A DNA stretch of 64,000 nt from NCBI RefSeq assembly GCF_007859075.1, contig NZ_VOAK01000024.1, forward strand, positions 171,872-235,871. Direction: 5' to 3'. Origin of the DNA: Gemmobacter aquaticus. GTDB lineage: Bacteria; Pseudomonadota; Alphaproteobacteria; Rhodobacterales; Rhodobacteraceae. The notes under the pieces were generated by a model. The model saw only the letters and a program-made list of their open reading frames with translations. It was not told the origin of the DNA and searched no databases. This document shows positions 34,615-43,271 of the stretch, one piece after another. The position numbers and the translations under genes are program-made. The number at the start of each line of letters is the position of its first letter. The first letter of the stretch is position 1.

Positions 34615-35478
34615 TCAAGACCTCTGGCGCGGCCGCAGGCTGCGGGCGAATGCGCTGGGGCTTTCGCCGGTATAGGCCGCGAAAGAGGTCGAAAAGGACG
34701 ACGTGCTGGCAAAGCCCAGTTCCAGCGCGATATCGGTAATCGCGCGATCTCCGCGCCGCAGCAGGGCCATGGCGCGCCGGATGCGGGCCTCACGCTGGAA
34801 ATCGCGCCAGCTTTGGCCCAGTTCGGCCTGCATCCGGCGGCGCAGGCTGCGTTCGGACAGCCCCGCCAGAACCGCCGCCTCGGAAAGCGTCAGGTCGGGG
34901 CCTACGGCCTCGACCCGCGTCAGCAGGCGGCGCAGCCCCTGATGCCGCGCGCGGGGCGACCACATCACGCGGGGCGCGCTGAACCAGCCCGGCACCATCT
35001 CGCCCAGGGTGGTGAAGAACGCGGCCGAGCGCGGATCGCCACCCCGCCCCGGCCCCCATTTCAGCCCATAGGCCAGCAGGACTGCCATCAGGCCTTCGCT
35101 GCGCCGCACCCAGCAGCCGTCATGGCGCCAGTCCACCTCGCCCCGCGCAAACCGGACCTGCAAAAGATCCGTCGGTGCCAGCGTCCGCAGATGAAAGGCC
35201 CGGCCTTTCGGGATCATGACCATATGACCGGGCGGGATGGTCCAGCTGCCGCTGTCGCCCCGCAGCTCGATCGCGCCGCCGCGGCACAGCAGCAGATGGT
35301 CATCCGGCAGAGGCCGGAAGGCACGCGCCAGATGCGGCAGGGTGACCGTGGCGGCAAAGCTGCCCGTTTCGCCGGGGCCGGTGCCAAGAAAGGTCACGCC
35401 CCCGGCGCTGCGGTTGGCCGCCCGGATGAACTCTTTGTCCGTTTGCGAAAAGCGGACAGCGACGGGGCGTGTCAGCAT
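34615..35478 (-). CDS. AraC-family transcriptional regulator
   Basis: 287 residues from the ATG at 35478. The N-terminal half (cupin-like, with PDDHLLLCRGGAIELRGDSG and PPGHMVMIPKG) is an effector/dimer domain; the C-terminal 100 residues hold two helix-turn-helix units (LTLSEAAVLAGLSERSLRRRM and ITDIALELGFASTSSFSTSFAAYTGESPSAF). It is divergent from the PuuE-like gene with only about 35 bp between starts, so it most likely activates that gene and the following oxidase. The 3' end lies about 50 bp from the start of the upstream monooxygenase gene. Confidence 0.88.
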   Translation of the reverse strand: MLTRPVAVRFSQTDKEFIRAANRSAGGVTFLGTGPGETGSFAATVTLPHLARAFRPLPDDHLLLCRGGAIELRGDSGSWTIPPGHMVMIPKGRAFHLRTLAPTDLLQVRFARGEVDWRHDGCWVRRSEGLMAVLLAYGLKWGPGRGGDPRSAAFFTTLGEMVPGWFSAPRVMWSPRARHQGLRRLLTRVEAVGPDLTLSEAAVLAGLSERSLRRRMQAELGQSWRDFQREARIRRAMALLRRGDRAITDIALELGFASTSSFSTSFAAYTGESPSAFARSLRPRQRS

Positions 35479-35513
35479 GGCGTCAGACCCGCTGCACAAG
35501 GAGCATGGCCGCC

Positions 35514-36431
35514 ATGACCCCAACTTTCTGGCCGGACGGCATCCGTCTGGTGCTGTCGATCTCGATGCAGTTCGAAGCGGGCGGTCAGGCGCCCTATGGC
35601 GCCGGCGGGCCGTTTTCCGGCTTTATCGAGATGGACCCGGCCTATCCCGACTTCCCGACCCAAAGCTGGTATCGCTACGGCTATGTCGAAGGCCTGCAGC
35701 GGATGCTGGACCTGTGGGACAAGCACCGCATTCGCGTCACCTCGCATATGGTGGGCAGCGCGGTGGACCGTTCGCCCCATATCGCGCGTGAGATTGTCGA
35801 CCGCGGGCACGAAGCCGCCGCCCATGGTCGCGACTGGGTGCTGCAGGTGGGTCTTCAGGCTGAAGAAGAGCGCGCCTTCATCGCCGACAATGTCGCTTCG
35901 ATCCTGCGGGCGACGGGGAAAAGGCCCGTCGGCTATAACGGCGCCGCAATGCGCGGCACGATTAACACCTTGAAAATCCTTCAGGATCTGGACTTCACCT
36001 ATCACATTGACGATGTGAGCCGCGACGAACCCTTTCTGATCCCGATTCGCGGCCGGGATTTCGCCGTGGTGCCCTATTCGCTGACGCTGAACGATATCGT
36101 GCAGTTTGAGGGCTATCGCCTTGATGCCCCGGCCTACGAACAGCAGCTGAAGGATGAGTTCGACCTGCTTTACGAAGAGGCCGCCCTGCGGCGCCGGATG
36201 ATGTCGATCTCGACCCATGACCGGGTGCAGGGCCGCCCCTTCCGCGTGCGCTCGCTGGACCGTTTCCTGACTTACGCCCTGTCGCATCCCGGCGTGGTCT
36301 GCCTGCGCAAGGACGAGATTGCGCGTTTCGCCCTTTCGGCCCCCGATGTGGTGCGCGACCCGAATCCCCACGACGAATGGGCGGTCTGGGAACGCGCGCA
36401 CGGGCGGCAACTGATTTCCCCCATCGGCTGA
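35514..36431 (+). CDS. Polysaccharide-deacetylase-fold hydrolase (PuuE/allantoinase-like)
   Basis: 305 residues from the ATG at 35514 (AAGGAG ten bases before). The fold belongs to the NodB-homology family, but the first metal motif is the variant seen in PuuE-type enzymes (VLSISMQFEAG instead of TFDDG). The H-x-x-x-x-H-type motif GHEAAAHGRDW and the central GYNGAAMRGT match that group, whose members hydrolyse cyclic amides such as allantoin. In this cluster it could open or deaminate a ring product made by the flavin monooxygenases. It overlaps no neighbour and is followed 15 bp later by the LhgO-like gene, probably in one operon under AraC control. Confidence 0.8.
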   Translation: MTPTFWPDGIRLVLSISMQFEAGGQAPYGAGGPFSGFIEMDPAYPDFPTQSWYRYGYVEGLQRMLDLWDKHRIRVTSHMVGSAVDRSPHIAREIVDRGHEAAAHGRDWVLQVGLQAEEERAFIADNVASILRATGKRPVGYNGAAMRGTINTLKILQDLDFTYHIDDVSRDEPFLIPIRGRDFAVVPYSLTLNDIVQFEGYRLDAPAYEQQLKDEFDLLYEEAALRRRMMSISTHDRVQGRPFRVRSLDRFLTYALSHPGVVCLRKDEIARFALSAPDVVRDPNPHDEWAVWERAHGRQLISPIG

Positions 36432-36446
36432 CAAGGAAGAACGCGC

Positions 36447-37646
36447 GTGACGGATATTGCAGTAATCGGCGGCGGCATCGTCGGTCTGGCGACGGCCCTG
36501 CGCCTGCAGGCGGTGCTTCCCGGGCGGACGGTCACCCTGCTGGAGAAGGAAGATGCGATCGCCAGCCACCAGACGGGCCGCAACTCGGGCGTGATCCATG
36601 CGGGCATCTACTATGCGCCGGGCAGTCTGAAGGCCGAATTCTGCCGCCGCGGGCTGGCGATGACCGTGGCCTTCTGCCGCGAACATGGCCTGCCCTATGA
36701 CCAGCGCGGCAAGCTGATCGTGGCCACCTCGGCGCCCGAGATGGAGCGGATGGCGGCGCTTGAGGATCGGGCGCGCCGCAACGACCTGCCGCTTGAACGG
36801 CTGGACCGCACCGAACTGCAACGGCGTGAGCCGAACATCGCGGGGCTTGGCGCGCTTTTCAGCCCGACGACAGGAATTGTCGATTATGGCGCGGTCACCC
36901 GTAGGATGGCGGACCTCTTTACTGCCGCTGGTGGCGATCTGCGTCTTGGCGCGCGCGTGGCCGGCATCCGGGAAATGCCGCGCACGGTCACCCTGGACCT
37001 GGGCGCGCAGGACATGCTGGACGCCCGTCATCTGATTGTCTGTGCCGGACTTGAGGCGGATCGGCTGGCCGCGATGAGCGGTCTGGCCGATGATTTCCGC
37101 ATCGTGCCCTTCAAGGGCGAATACTTCCGTCTGGCGCAGCGGCATGACCGGGTTGTCCATCATCTGATCTATCCCGTCCCCGATCCGGCCCTGCCGTTTC
37201 TGGGGGTTCACCTGACGCCGATGATCGGCGGCTATGTTACCGTGGGGCCGAATGCGGTGCTGTCTCTGGCCCGCGAAGGCTATGGCAAACTGGCCTTCAA
37301 CACCCGCGATCTGGCTGACATGCTGGGCTTTGCCGGGTTCTGGCGCACCATGGCGGCGAACCTGCGCCCCGGTCTGCATGAGGCGCGGATGTCGCTGTTC
37401 CGCCGCAGCTATCTGCAGGCCTGCCGCCGCTACTGCCCCGCGCTGGAGTTGGAAGACCTGACACCGCACCGCCCCGGCATTCGCGCGCAGGCGGTGATGC
37501 GGGATGGAACGCTGGCGCATGATTTCCTAATCCGGAGGACGGCGCGCACGATCCATGTCTGCAACGCGCCGTCACCCGCAGCCACCTCGGCCATGCCGAT
37601 CGCTGAACATGTGGTGGCACAAGCGGTTGACGGGTTCGGGCTGTGA
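36447..37646 (+). CDS. lhgO: L-2-hydroxyglutarate oxidase-like FAD oxidoreductase
   Basis: 399 residues of the DAO family. It has the dinucleotide motif IGGGIVGLATA at the N-terminus, the family signature RNSGVIHAGIYYAPGSLKA, and the C-terminal region PGIRAQAV, all as in LhgO/L2HGDH proteins. These enzymes oxidise L-2-hydroxyglutarate to 2-oxoglutarate and pass electrons to the respiratory chain. Here the substrate could be a related hydroxy-dicarboxylate from ring breakdown; the symbol reflects family only. It follows the PuuE-like gene with 15 bp spacing and is convergent with the cupin gene. Confidence 0.85.
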   Translation: MTDIAVIGGGIVGLATALRLQAVLPGRTVTLLEKEDAIASHQTGRNSGVIHAGIYYAPGSLKAEFCRRGLAMTVAFCREHGLPYDQRGKLIVATSAPEMERMAALEDRARRNDLPLERLDRTELQRREPNIAGLGALFSPTTGIVDYGAVTRRMADLFTAAGGDLRLGARVAGIREMPRTVTLDLGAQDMLDARHLIVCAGLEADRLAAMSGLADDFRIVPFKGEYFRLAQRHDRVVHHLIYPVPDPALPFLGVHLTPMIGGYVTVGPNAVLSLAREGYGKLAFNTRDLADMLGFAGFWRTMAANLRPGLHEARMSLFRRSYLQACRRYCPALELEDLTPHRPGIRAQAVMRDGTLAHDFLIRRTARTIHVCNAPSPAATSAMPIAEHVVAQAVDGFGL

Positions 37647-37655
37647 CCCAGGTTT

Positions 37656-37678
37656 CCCCGCACGACAGGCGCGCGGGG
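37656..37678. terminator. Inverted repeat between convergent genes
   Basis: CCCCGC and GCGGGG, 11 bases apart, lie between the LhgO-like stop and the 3' end of the cupin gene. It may act as a bidirectional terminator, but the stem is short. Confidence 0.35.
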
Positions 37679-37685
37679 CACCCGT

Positions 37686-38105
37686 TCATACGCGGCGCAC
37701 GCCGGGCGGAATATCCAGCGGCGGGTTCTGGCTGTCCAAAAACTCGACCGTGGTGAAGACCAGATCGGTGTCGCCCACATTCTGCAGATCATGAATCTTG
37801 AACGCACCGGGCGCGTAGCGGTGGTGCATGGTGGACCCCGCTTCATATACCGCCTCGACCGTGCGGCCATCGTCCATATGCGAGATCGCGCGACCCGGCG
37901 TCACCGCGGTCCAGAAGTAATCCAGCACATGCTTGTGAAAACCGATCCGCTGCCCGGGGGCCAGCCGCAGCGACCAGACGCGGACGCGGTCGCTTTCCGA
38001 CACAAGGGTGCTGCCAACGCAGCCGTTCTGACCGGCCGTCAGGAATTCGCGTTTCAGATCCTCGGGCCAGTCAAAGCCGGACGGATCGGGCGTGCCATTC
38101 AACAT
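37686..38105 (-). CDS. Small cupin-domain protein
   Basis: 139 residues from the ATG at 38105 (GAGGT upstream). One cupin barrel is visible: LAPGQRIGFHKHVLDYFWTAV carries G-x(n)-H-x-H, and YEAGSTMHHRYAPGAFKIHDLQNVGDTDLVFTTVEF (in part) forms the second cupin motif. It is a small metal-binding protein that may be an isomerase, dioxygenase or binding protein; single cupins of this type are common in aromatic catabolic clusters. It precedes, on the minus strand, nothing but the LhgO end, and follows the TRAP binding protein by about 60 bp, so it is probably cotranscribed with it. Confidence 0.75.
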   Translation of the reverse strand: MLNGTPDPSGFDWPEDLKREFLTAGQNGCVGSTLVSESDRVRVWSLRLAPGQRIGFHKHVLDYFWTAVTPGRAISHMDDGRTVEAVYEAGSTMHHRYAPGAFKIHDLQNVGDTDLVFTTVEFLDSQNPPLDIPPGVRRV

Positions 38106-38164
38106 GGTAAACCTCAGTGTTTGCAGATGAAAGGGCCGCGCCAATCAGGGCGCGGCCGGAACCG

Positions 38165-39229
38165 TCATTCGATGACGTAGTCAACCGGAAAGCTGTAGCC
38201 TGCCGCCTTCGCGGCCTGCAGATAGCTGTTGAAGATCGCCGGTCCGTCGTAGCCCGCGGCGGTAAACTCTTTCGCCTTGGTCGCCGGCAACCCGGCCAGA
38301 CGTTGCGCCCAAGCCTGCCGCTCTTGCTCGGACAGGACGGTAATGACGGCGCCCGCATCTTTCAGCTTTTCGATGCCGGCGGCCTGATCGCGGTCAAGCG
38401 CCTCGGCCGTCACCATCTCATACTCGGTGGCAACCTCGCGGATGATCTCGACCACCTCGGGCGGCAGCTTGGCCAGCGTGTCGTTGTTGATCATCAGGCC
38501 GTTCACCATCATCGCGCCCATGTCGATGATCTTGTAGTTGGGCGCCACCTCATACAGCTTCAGCCCGTAGTAGCTGGACGGAAACAGCATGTTGCCTTCG
38601 ATCACGCCGGTCTGGATGTTGGTGTAGTAGTCAGGAATGCCCGTCTGCACCACGGTCGTGCCCGACCCTTCAAGCCAGACCAGGTTCGGCCCCGCGCCGC
38701 CCAGCTTGTGGCCGGACAGATCGGCGAACTTTTCCCATTCGAACTTGGTTCCGACGTTGTAGTTGTCGTAACCCGACAGCGCCATAAACGTTTGATTATA
38801 GGCGGAAAAGTCCGCCAGCGCCGGGTTCTGCGCATAGACCGTCCGGGTGATTTCCAGCTGCTTCACGGCCGAGGGCGGCGAGAACGGGATGAAGTAGTTC
38901 AGGTTCTGCGCCATGGCCTTCGACGGCTCGAAGCAGAAGCAGACATGCCCCATGTCGAGGATGCCCTTCTCCACCGCCTCCAGCGTCTCGTCCAGCTTGG
39001 CCAGCGAGCCGCCATAGGCCTCGATGAACCGCACCTTGTGTTCAGTCCGTTCGGCCACCCGTTTCTCGATCTCTGGCACAAGAAACTCATGCGAGGTGTT
39101 CACATAGGTCACCGGCCCCTGCGGATGGCCCGAACCGATGCGCAGGGTGAACGTATCCGCCGCGGTGGGTCCGGTCAGCGCGATCAGCGCCATTACCCCG
39201 CTAAGCGGGGCCATCTTGAAAACTTCCAT
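38165..39229 (-). CDS. TRAP transporter periplasmic substrate-binding protein (DctP type)
   Basis: 354 residues from the ATG at 39229 with GGAGGAG upstream. A signal peptide (LSGVMALIALTGPTAA, cleavage before DTF) directs it to the periplasm. Typical DctP features follow: FTLRIGSGHPQG, an ILDMGHVCF segment and GVIEGNMLFPSSYYGLKLYEVAP. It captures an organic acid for the DctQM permease coded divergently from 39354. The operator-like word at 39271-39284 lies in the shared promoter region. The conserved Arg that usually binds the carboxylate was not pinned down. Confidence 0.92.
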   Translation of the reverse strand: MEVFKMAPLSGVMALIALTGPTAADTFTLRIGSGHPQGPVTYVNTSHEFLVPEIEKRVAERTEHKVRFIEAYGGSLAKLDETLEAVEKGILDMGHVCFCFEPSKAMAQNLNYFIPFSPPSAVKQLEITRTVYAQNPALADFSAYNQTFMALSGYDNYNVGTKFEWEKFADLSGHKLGGAGPNLVWLEGSGTTVVQTGIPDYYTNIQTGVIEGNMLFPSSYYGLKLYEVAPNYKIIDMGAMMVNGLMINNDTLAKLPPEVVEIIREVATEYEMVTAEALDRDQAAGIEKLKDAGAVITVLSEQERQAWAQRLAGLPATKAKEFTAAGYDGPAIFNSYLQAAKAAGYSFPVDYVIE

Positions 39230-39270
39230 CGTCTCCTCCCGATGCAAATGGAATTCTGTTGTCGGTTTAT

Positions 39271-39284
39271 TTATTGAATGATAA
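39271..39284. promoter_or_regulatory. Operator-like word, copy 3 (inverted)
   Basis: TTATTGAATGATAA here is TTATCATTCAATAA on the other strand, one mismatch from copy 1. It lies between the divergent starts of the TRAP binding protein (39229) and the TRAP small permease (39354), about 42 bp from the former. Binding would couple transport to the catabolic genes. Confidence 0.65.
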
Positions 39285-39353
39285 GTAATGCGTCAGACTC
39301 AACTTTGTCAAGCCGGTTTCGCGGCACCGCCGCGACCCGGGAGGGAGGAGAAA

Positions 39354-39866
39354 ATGACAAGCAGGACAGACGGGGCCGTATCCCTGTTGAATGCGCTGGC
39401 CGCGATGTGGGCCTTTGTGCTGGCGTTCGTGATTCTAGCCGACGTTCTGGGCAGGGCGATTGGCGTCTCGTTTCAGGGCACGGTGGAACTAGTGGCGAAT
39501 TCGATCGTGGCGATCGTCTTCCTGCAGTTTCCGCTGACCATCGTGCGCGGGCGCTTCCTGCGCTCGACCGTGATTTATGACGCGGTGTCGGACCGCGGGC
39601 GGAAGATGATCGACCTGATGTCCTGCGTGCTGGGGCTTGGCATCTTTGTCGCCATCGCTTGGGGCGGGTGGTCCGACATGATCACCAGCTTCCGCATCGG
39701 CGAGTTCGAGGGCGAAGGCGCGCTGCGCGTGCCAGTCTACCCCACCCGCGCGATCATCTTCGCGATGAGCGTGCTGAGCATCCTTTGCTATCTCCAGCTG
39801 ATCTTCCGCCTCCTGGGCGGGGCGCGGCTGTCCGATTACGCCGAATCCCAAGAACAGGAGGTCTGA
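39354..39866 (+). CDS. TRAP transporter small permease (DctQ type)
   Basis: 170 residues from the ATG at 39354 (GGAGGAG); the frame extends upstream to 39288 but without ribosome site. Four hydrophobic segments are visible (MWAFVLAFVILADVLGRAI, IVAIVFLQFPLTIV, CVLGLGIFVAIAWGGW, IIFAMSVLSILCYLQLIF), matching DctQ. It sits in the inner membrane and links the binding protein to DctM. The next gene begins one base after its stop, so they are translated as a pair. Confidence 0.92.
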   Translation: MTSRTDGAVSLLNALAAMWAFVLAFVILADVLGRAIGVSFQGTVELVANSIVAIVFLQFPLTIVRGRFLRSTVIYDAVSDRGRKMIDLMSCVLGLGIFVAIAWGGWSDMITSFRIGEFEGEGALRVPVYPTRAIIFAMSVLSILCYLQLIFRLLGGARLSDYAESQEQEV

Positions 39867-39867
39867 G

Positions 39868-41187
39868 ATGGACCCGACCCTTCTGACCCTGCTGAGCCTT
39901 GGTCTACTGATTGCCATGATCCTTGTGGGTGTGCCGATCGGCATTTCACTGGGCGCCGTGTCGCTGGCCGGGCTCTGGCTGCTGTTCGACAGCTGGGAAA
40001 TTGCCCGAGGTACCGCGGGCAGCGTCGCCTTCAGCATGCTGCGCGAATACACCTTCGGCACCATCCCGCTGTTCATCATCATGGGGAATTTCATCGCCGC
40101 TTCGGGCGCGGCGCGGGATTTGTACACCATGACGAACCGCGGCCTGCGGCGCATTCCGGCGCGGCTGGCGGTGGCCACGGTGATTGGCAACACGATCTTT
40201 GCTGCCATCTCGGGTGTCAGCGTGGCGGCCGCGGCCACCTTCTCGCGGATCGCCTATCCGCAGATGCGGCGCTACAACTACGACCGGCCGATGGCTTTGG
40301 GCGTCATAGCGGGCAGCGCCATGCTGGGCATGCTGATCCCGCCGTCGATCCTGCTGATCTTCTGGGGCGTGCTGACGGAAATCTCGATCGGCAAGCTGTT
40401 CGTGGCCGGAATCGTGCCCGGCTTCATGGTGGCGGGCCTGTTCATCCTGTATCTGGTCTTCACCGCGATCAGGCACCCCGAAAAGGCCCCCTATCATGTG
40501 GGAGAGGGCGAGCCGAGCGTCACCGCTGAACCTCTGGGCTGGCCGGTGATCCTGTCCGGCGGCCTGATCCTTGCGCTGGTGGCGCTGGTGATCGGCGGTA
40601 TCTGGGGCGGGCTTTTCACCCCGACCGAGGCGGCGGGCGTCGGCGCCCTGGGGGCGCTTGTGATTGCGCTGCTCAAAGGCGTGACCTGGCGCGGCATCCT
40701 GGACGGAATCATCTCGGCGGGGGTGACCACCGCGCCGATCATGTTCCTTCTGCTGATGGCCGGGCTCTACTCGCGTTTCCTTGTCACAAGCGGAACGCTG
40801 GACCTCTTGACCGAGTGGATCGTTAATGCGGGTTTCGGGCCGGTCACCCTGCTGATCGCCATGACGCTGGTCTGGCTGGCGATGGGAACTCTTCTGGACT
40901 CCTCATCGATCATCCTGCTGACCGTCCCGATCTTCGCCCCCATCGCGCAAAGCTTTGGCTACGACCCGCTGGTTTTTGCGATCTACGGCATCCTGATCAT
41001 CGAGGCCGGCCTGCTGACCCCGCCCTTCGGCATCCTCGTCTTCGTGGTCAAGGGATCGGTGCCCGAAAACGTACCCTTGTCCGAGGTTTTCCGCGGCGCG
41101 GTGCCCTACTGGCTGCTGATCTGCCTTGCCGGGGTGCTGCTGATCCTGATGCCGGGTCTGGTCACCTACCTGCCCAACAACATGTAA
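39868..41187 (+). CDS. TRAP transporter large permease (DctM type)
   Basis: 439 residues with about 12 hydrophobic segments. The DctM signature is clear: VGVPIGISLGAVSLAGL at the start, ASGAARDLYTMTNRGLRRIPARLAVATV (in outline), AMLGMLIPPSILLI and the second-half repeat region TPTEAAGVGALGAL. It uses the sodium gradient to import the ligand delivered by the binding protein. Its stop is followed 15 bp later by the second monooxygenase gene, so uptake and ring hydroxylation appear cotranscribed. Confidence 0.94.
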   Translation: MDPTLLTLLSLGLLIAMILVGVPIGISLGAVSLAGLWLLFDSWEIARGTAGSVAFSMLREYTFGTIPLFIIMGNFIAASGAARDLYTMTNRGLRRIPARLAVATVIGNTIFAAISGVSVAAAATFSRIAYPQMRRYNYDRPMALGVIAGSAMLGMLIPPSILLIFWGVLTEISIGKLFVAGIVPGFMVAGLFILYLVFTAIRHPEKAPYHVGEGEPSVTAEPLGWPVILSGGLILALVALVIGGIWGGLFTPTEAAGVGALGALVIALLKGVTWRGILDGIISAGVTTAPIMFLLLMAGLYSRFLVTSGTLDLLTEWIVNAGFGPVTLLIAMTLVWLAMGTLLDSSSIILLTVPIFAPIAQSFGYDPLVFAIYGILIIEAGLLTPPFGILVFVVKGSVPENVPLSEVFRGAVPYWLLICLAGVLLILMPGLVTYLPNNM

Positions 41188-41202
41188 GAATGGAGAGAAC
41201 CG

Positions 41203-42441
41203 ATGGAAAAATCCATGACGCGCCGCCGCGCGGTAATCGTTGGCGGCTCGATCGGCGGGCTGTTCGCCGGGCTGCACCTGTTGCGCCGGGGCTGGGAGGT
41301 GACGATCCACGAACGCGTGCCGGTGCCCCTTTCAGGGCGCGGCGCCGGGATCGTGACCCATGCCGAACTGTTCGAGGCGCTGGCGACCGCGGGCCTTGCC
41401 GCAGGGGATGAAATCGGCGTGCCCACCCCGGGCCGGGTGGTGCTGGCCCGCGACGGCGCCGTGGCCGCCCGCCGCGATCTGCCACAGATCCTGACCTCAT
41501 GGGGCCGGATGTATGAGCTTCTGGGCGAGGCCTTCCCCGAACAGCTGTATCTGCGCGGCAAGAACTTCCTGTCGTATGAAGAGGATGCCCAAGGCGTCAC
41601 CGCGCATTTCGAAACCGGCGATCCTGTCCGCTGCGATCTGCTGATCGGCGCAGACGGGTTCCGCTCGGCCGTGCGGGCGCAGTTCGACCCTGCGGCGCAG
41701 CCGCTTTATGCGGGCTATATCGCTTGGCGCGGCATGGTCGAAGAGGCAGCCCTATCCGACCGTGCCCGGGCCGAGATGTTCCCCTATTTCGCCTTCTGCC
41801 TGCCCGAGGGCGAGCAGATGCTGGGCTATCCGGTCGCGGGCGAAGGCAATGATGTGCAAGAGGGGAACCGGCGCTACAACTTCGTCTGGTATCGCCCGGC
41901 GGACATCGCTACCGAACTGCCCCGCCTGCTGACCGACCGCAACGGCGTGGTGAATGAGGTTTCGATCGCACCGAACTTGATCCGGGATGAGGTCATCGCC
42001 GAAATGCGGGATGCGGCGCAGCGCCTGCTGTCACCGCAGTTCGCCGAACTGGTGGCCAAGACAGCGCAGCCTTTCATCCAGCCGATCTATGATCTGACCG
42101 TGGGCCGGATGGCGCGGGGGCGGGTGGCGCTGCTGGGTGATGCGGCCTTTGTCGGGCGGCCGCATTGCGGGATGGGCGTCACCAAGGCCGCGCAGGATGC
42201 CGCCGCGCTGGCCACCGCACTGGACGATGCCGGCACGGTTCCCGCCGCGCTGGAGCGCTTCAACGACCAGCGCTGTGCGGTGAACCGGCAGGTTGTGGAC
42301 CATGCCCGCGCCCTTGGAGCCTATATGCAGGCGCAGCTGCTGTCCGCCGAAGAGCGGCAGAATGCCGAACGCCACCGCTCGGCCGAGGCGGTGATGCGCG
42401 AAACCGCGACGGCGGATTTCCTGCGCGCCACCGCCGCCTGA
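41203..42441 (+). CDS. Second FAD-dependent monooxygenase, 2,6-dihydroxypyridine-3-hydroxylase-like
   Basis: 412 residues (ATG at 41203 with GGAGAG upstream; 41215 is also possible). It has VGGSIGGLFAGLHL, GADGFRSAV and GDAAFVGRPHCGMGVTKAA, the three FAD/NADH motifs of class A monooxygenases, plus YNFVWYR as in the DHPH group. It is a paralogue of the protein at 33356-34561. It is the last gene of the dctQM operon. Its TGA abuts the stop of the convergent tetR gene (TGATCA at 42439-42444). Two related hydroxylases suggest either two successive hydroxylations or two substrates. Confidence 0.88.
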   Translation: MEKSMTRRRAVIVGGSIGGLFAGLHLLRRGWEVTIHERVPVPLSGRGAGIVTHAELFEALATAGLAAGDEIGVPTPGRVVLARDGAVAARRDLPQILTSWGRMYELLGEAFPEQLYLRGKNFLSYEEDAQGVTAHFETGDPVRCDLLIGADGFRSAVRAQFDPAAQPLYAGYIAWRGMVEEAALSDRARAEMFPYFAFCLPEGEQMLGYPVAGEGNDVQEGNRRYNFVWYRPADIATELPRLLTDRNGVVNEVSIAPNLIRDEVIAEMRDAAQRLLSPQFAELVAKTAQPFIQPIYDLTVGRMARGRVALLGDAAFVGRPHCGMGVTKAAQDAAALATALDDAGTVPAALERFNDQRCAVNRQVVDHARALGAYMQAQLLSAEERQNAERHRSAEAVMRETATADFLRATAA

Positions 42442-43128
42442 TCAGCGGGCGCGGCCGCCACCAGGCGGCCCCGCCCCATCCTGCAGCGGATAGCGCAGAA
42501 AGAAGATCTGCACCGCTTCCTCTACCACCTTGCGAATATGCGCCTCGGGGTGGGTTTCGGGCTGGCCCAGAATCTGCAGGAATACCAGCGGTTCATTGAT
42601 CAGGCCGATGAACTGCCGGGCGGCCAGCCCCGCATCATCGGCCTGAATCCGTCCCGCCGCCACCAGCGTCTCGACATAGCGGATGATACCCTGCGTCACC
42701 GGCCGCTTGCCCTGATCGAGATAATGCAGGCTGATTTCGGGCAAGATAAAGCTTTCACGGATCGCCATGCGCGCAATCGCGATGGCATCGCCCTCCAGCC
42801 AGAAGGCGGTGATCGCCCGGCCGATGCGGGTCATTGTGGCACGCGGATCGGCGGTGGCATCCAGTGTGCCGGTGATTTCGGCAATCCCGATCCGGGTCCA
42901 GACCCGGGCCAGAGATTGTTCGACCAGCGCCTCTTTGCTGGCGAACTGGTTGAACACGGTGCGGCGCGATACCCCCGCCTCGGCCGCGATGTCGCCCATG
43001 CTGATCCCGTCCGAAGACCGGCGCAGCAGAAGGCGGATCGTCGCCGCCATGATCGCCTCTTGCGTGGGCGTAACCTGCGGCCCGGCGCCCTTGGCGGGCT
43101 GGCTTCCTTCATGGGCGATCTGTACCAT
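42442..43128 (-). CDS. TetR/AcrR-family regulator
   Basis: 228 residues from the ATG at 43128, with GGGGGAA before it. The DNA-binding domain is TPTQEAIMAATIRLLLRRSSDGISMGDIAAEAGVSRRTVFNQFASKEAL (in outline). The C-terminal half is of the larger TetR_C type with a conserved Arg-rich helix (RMAIRESFILPEIS). It is convergent and stop-to-stop with the monooxygenase gene and divergent from the YdcZ-like transporter, which it may regulate. None of the 14-bp words lies near it, so it is probably not the main cluster regulator. Confidence 0.9.
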   Translation of the reverse strand: MVQIAHEGSQPAKGAGPQVTPTQEAIMAATIRLLLRRSSDGISMGDIAAEAGVSRRTVFNQFASKEALVEQSLARVWTRIGIAEITGTLDATADPRATMTRIGRAITAFWLEGDAIAIARMAIRESFILPEISLHYLDQGKRPVTQGIIRYVETLVAAGRIQADDAGLAARQFIGLINEPLVFLQILGQPETHPEAHIRKVVEEAVQIFFLRYPLQDGAGPPGGGRAR

Positions 43129-43271
43129 CGTTCCCCCGCTCTGCACATCGTGATGCTATCTTGTGTCTGATTGCATTGGGGTGTGCAAGCCACCGGCGCG
43201 GGTTGACAGTGCCTGGCCCGCCCTCTATTGATCGCTTGATCATTTACTGGCCCGCGATCCGGAAGCCCCCG

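Noticed and set aside
35472..37520. 682-codon minus-strand ORF antisense to the PuuE-like and LhgO-like genes
   Set aside because: Antisense shadow; both plus-strand genes have clear family motifs.
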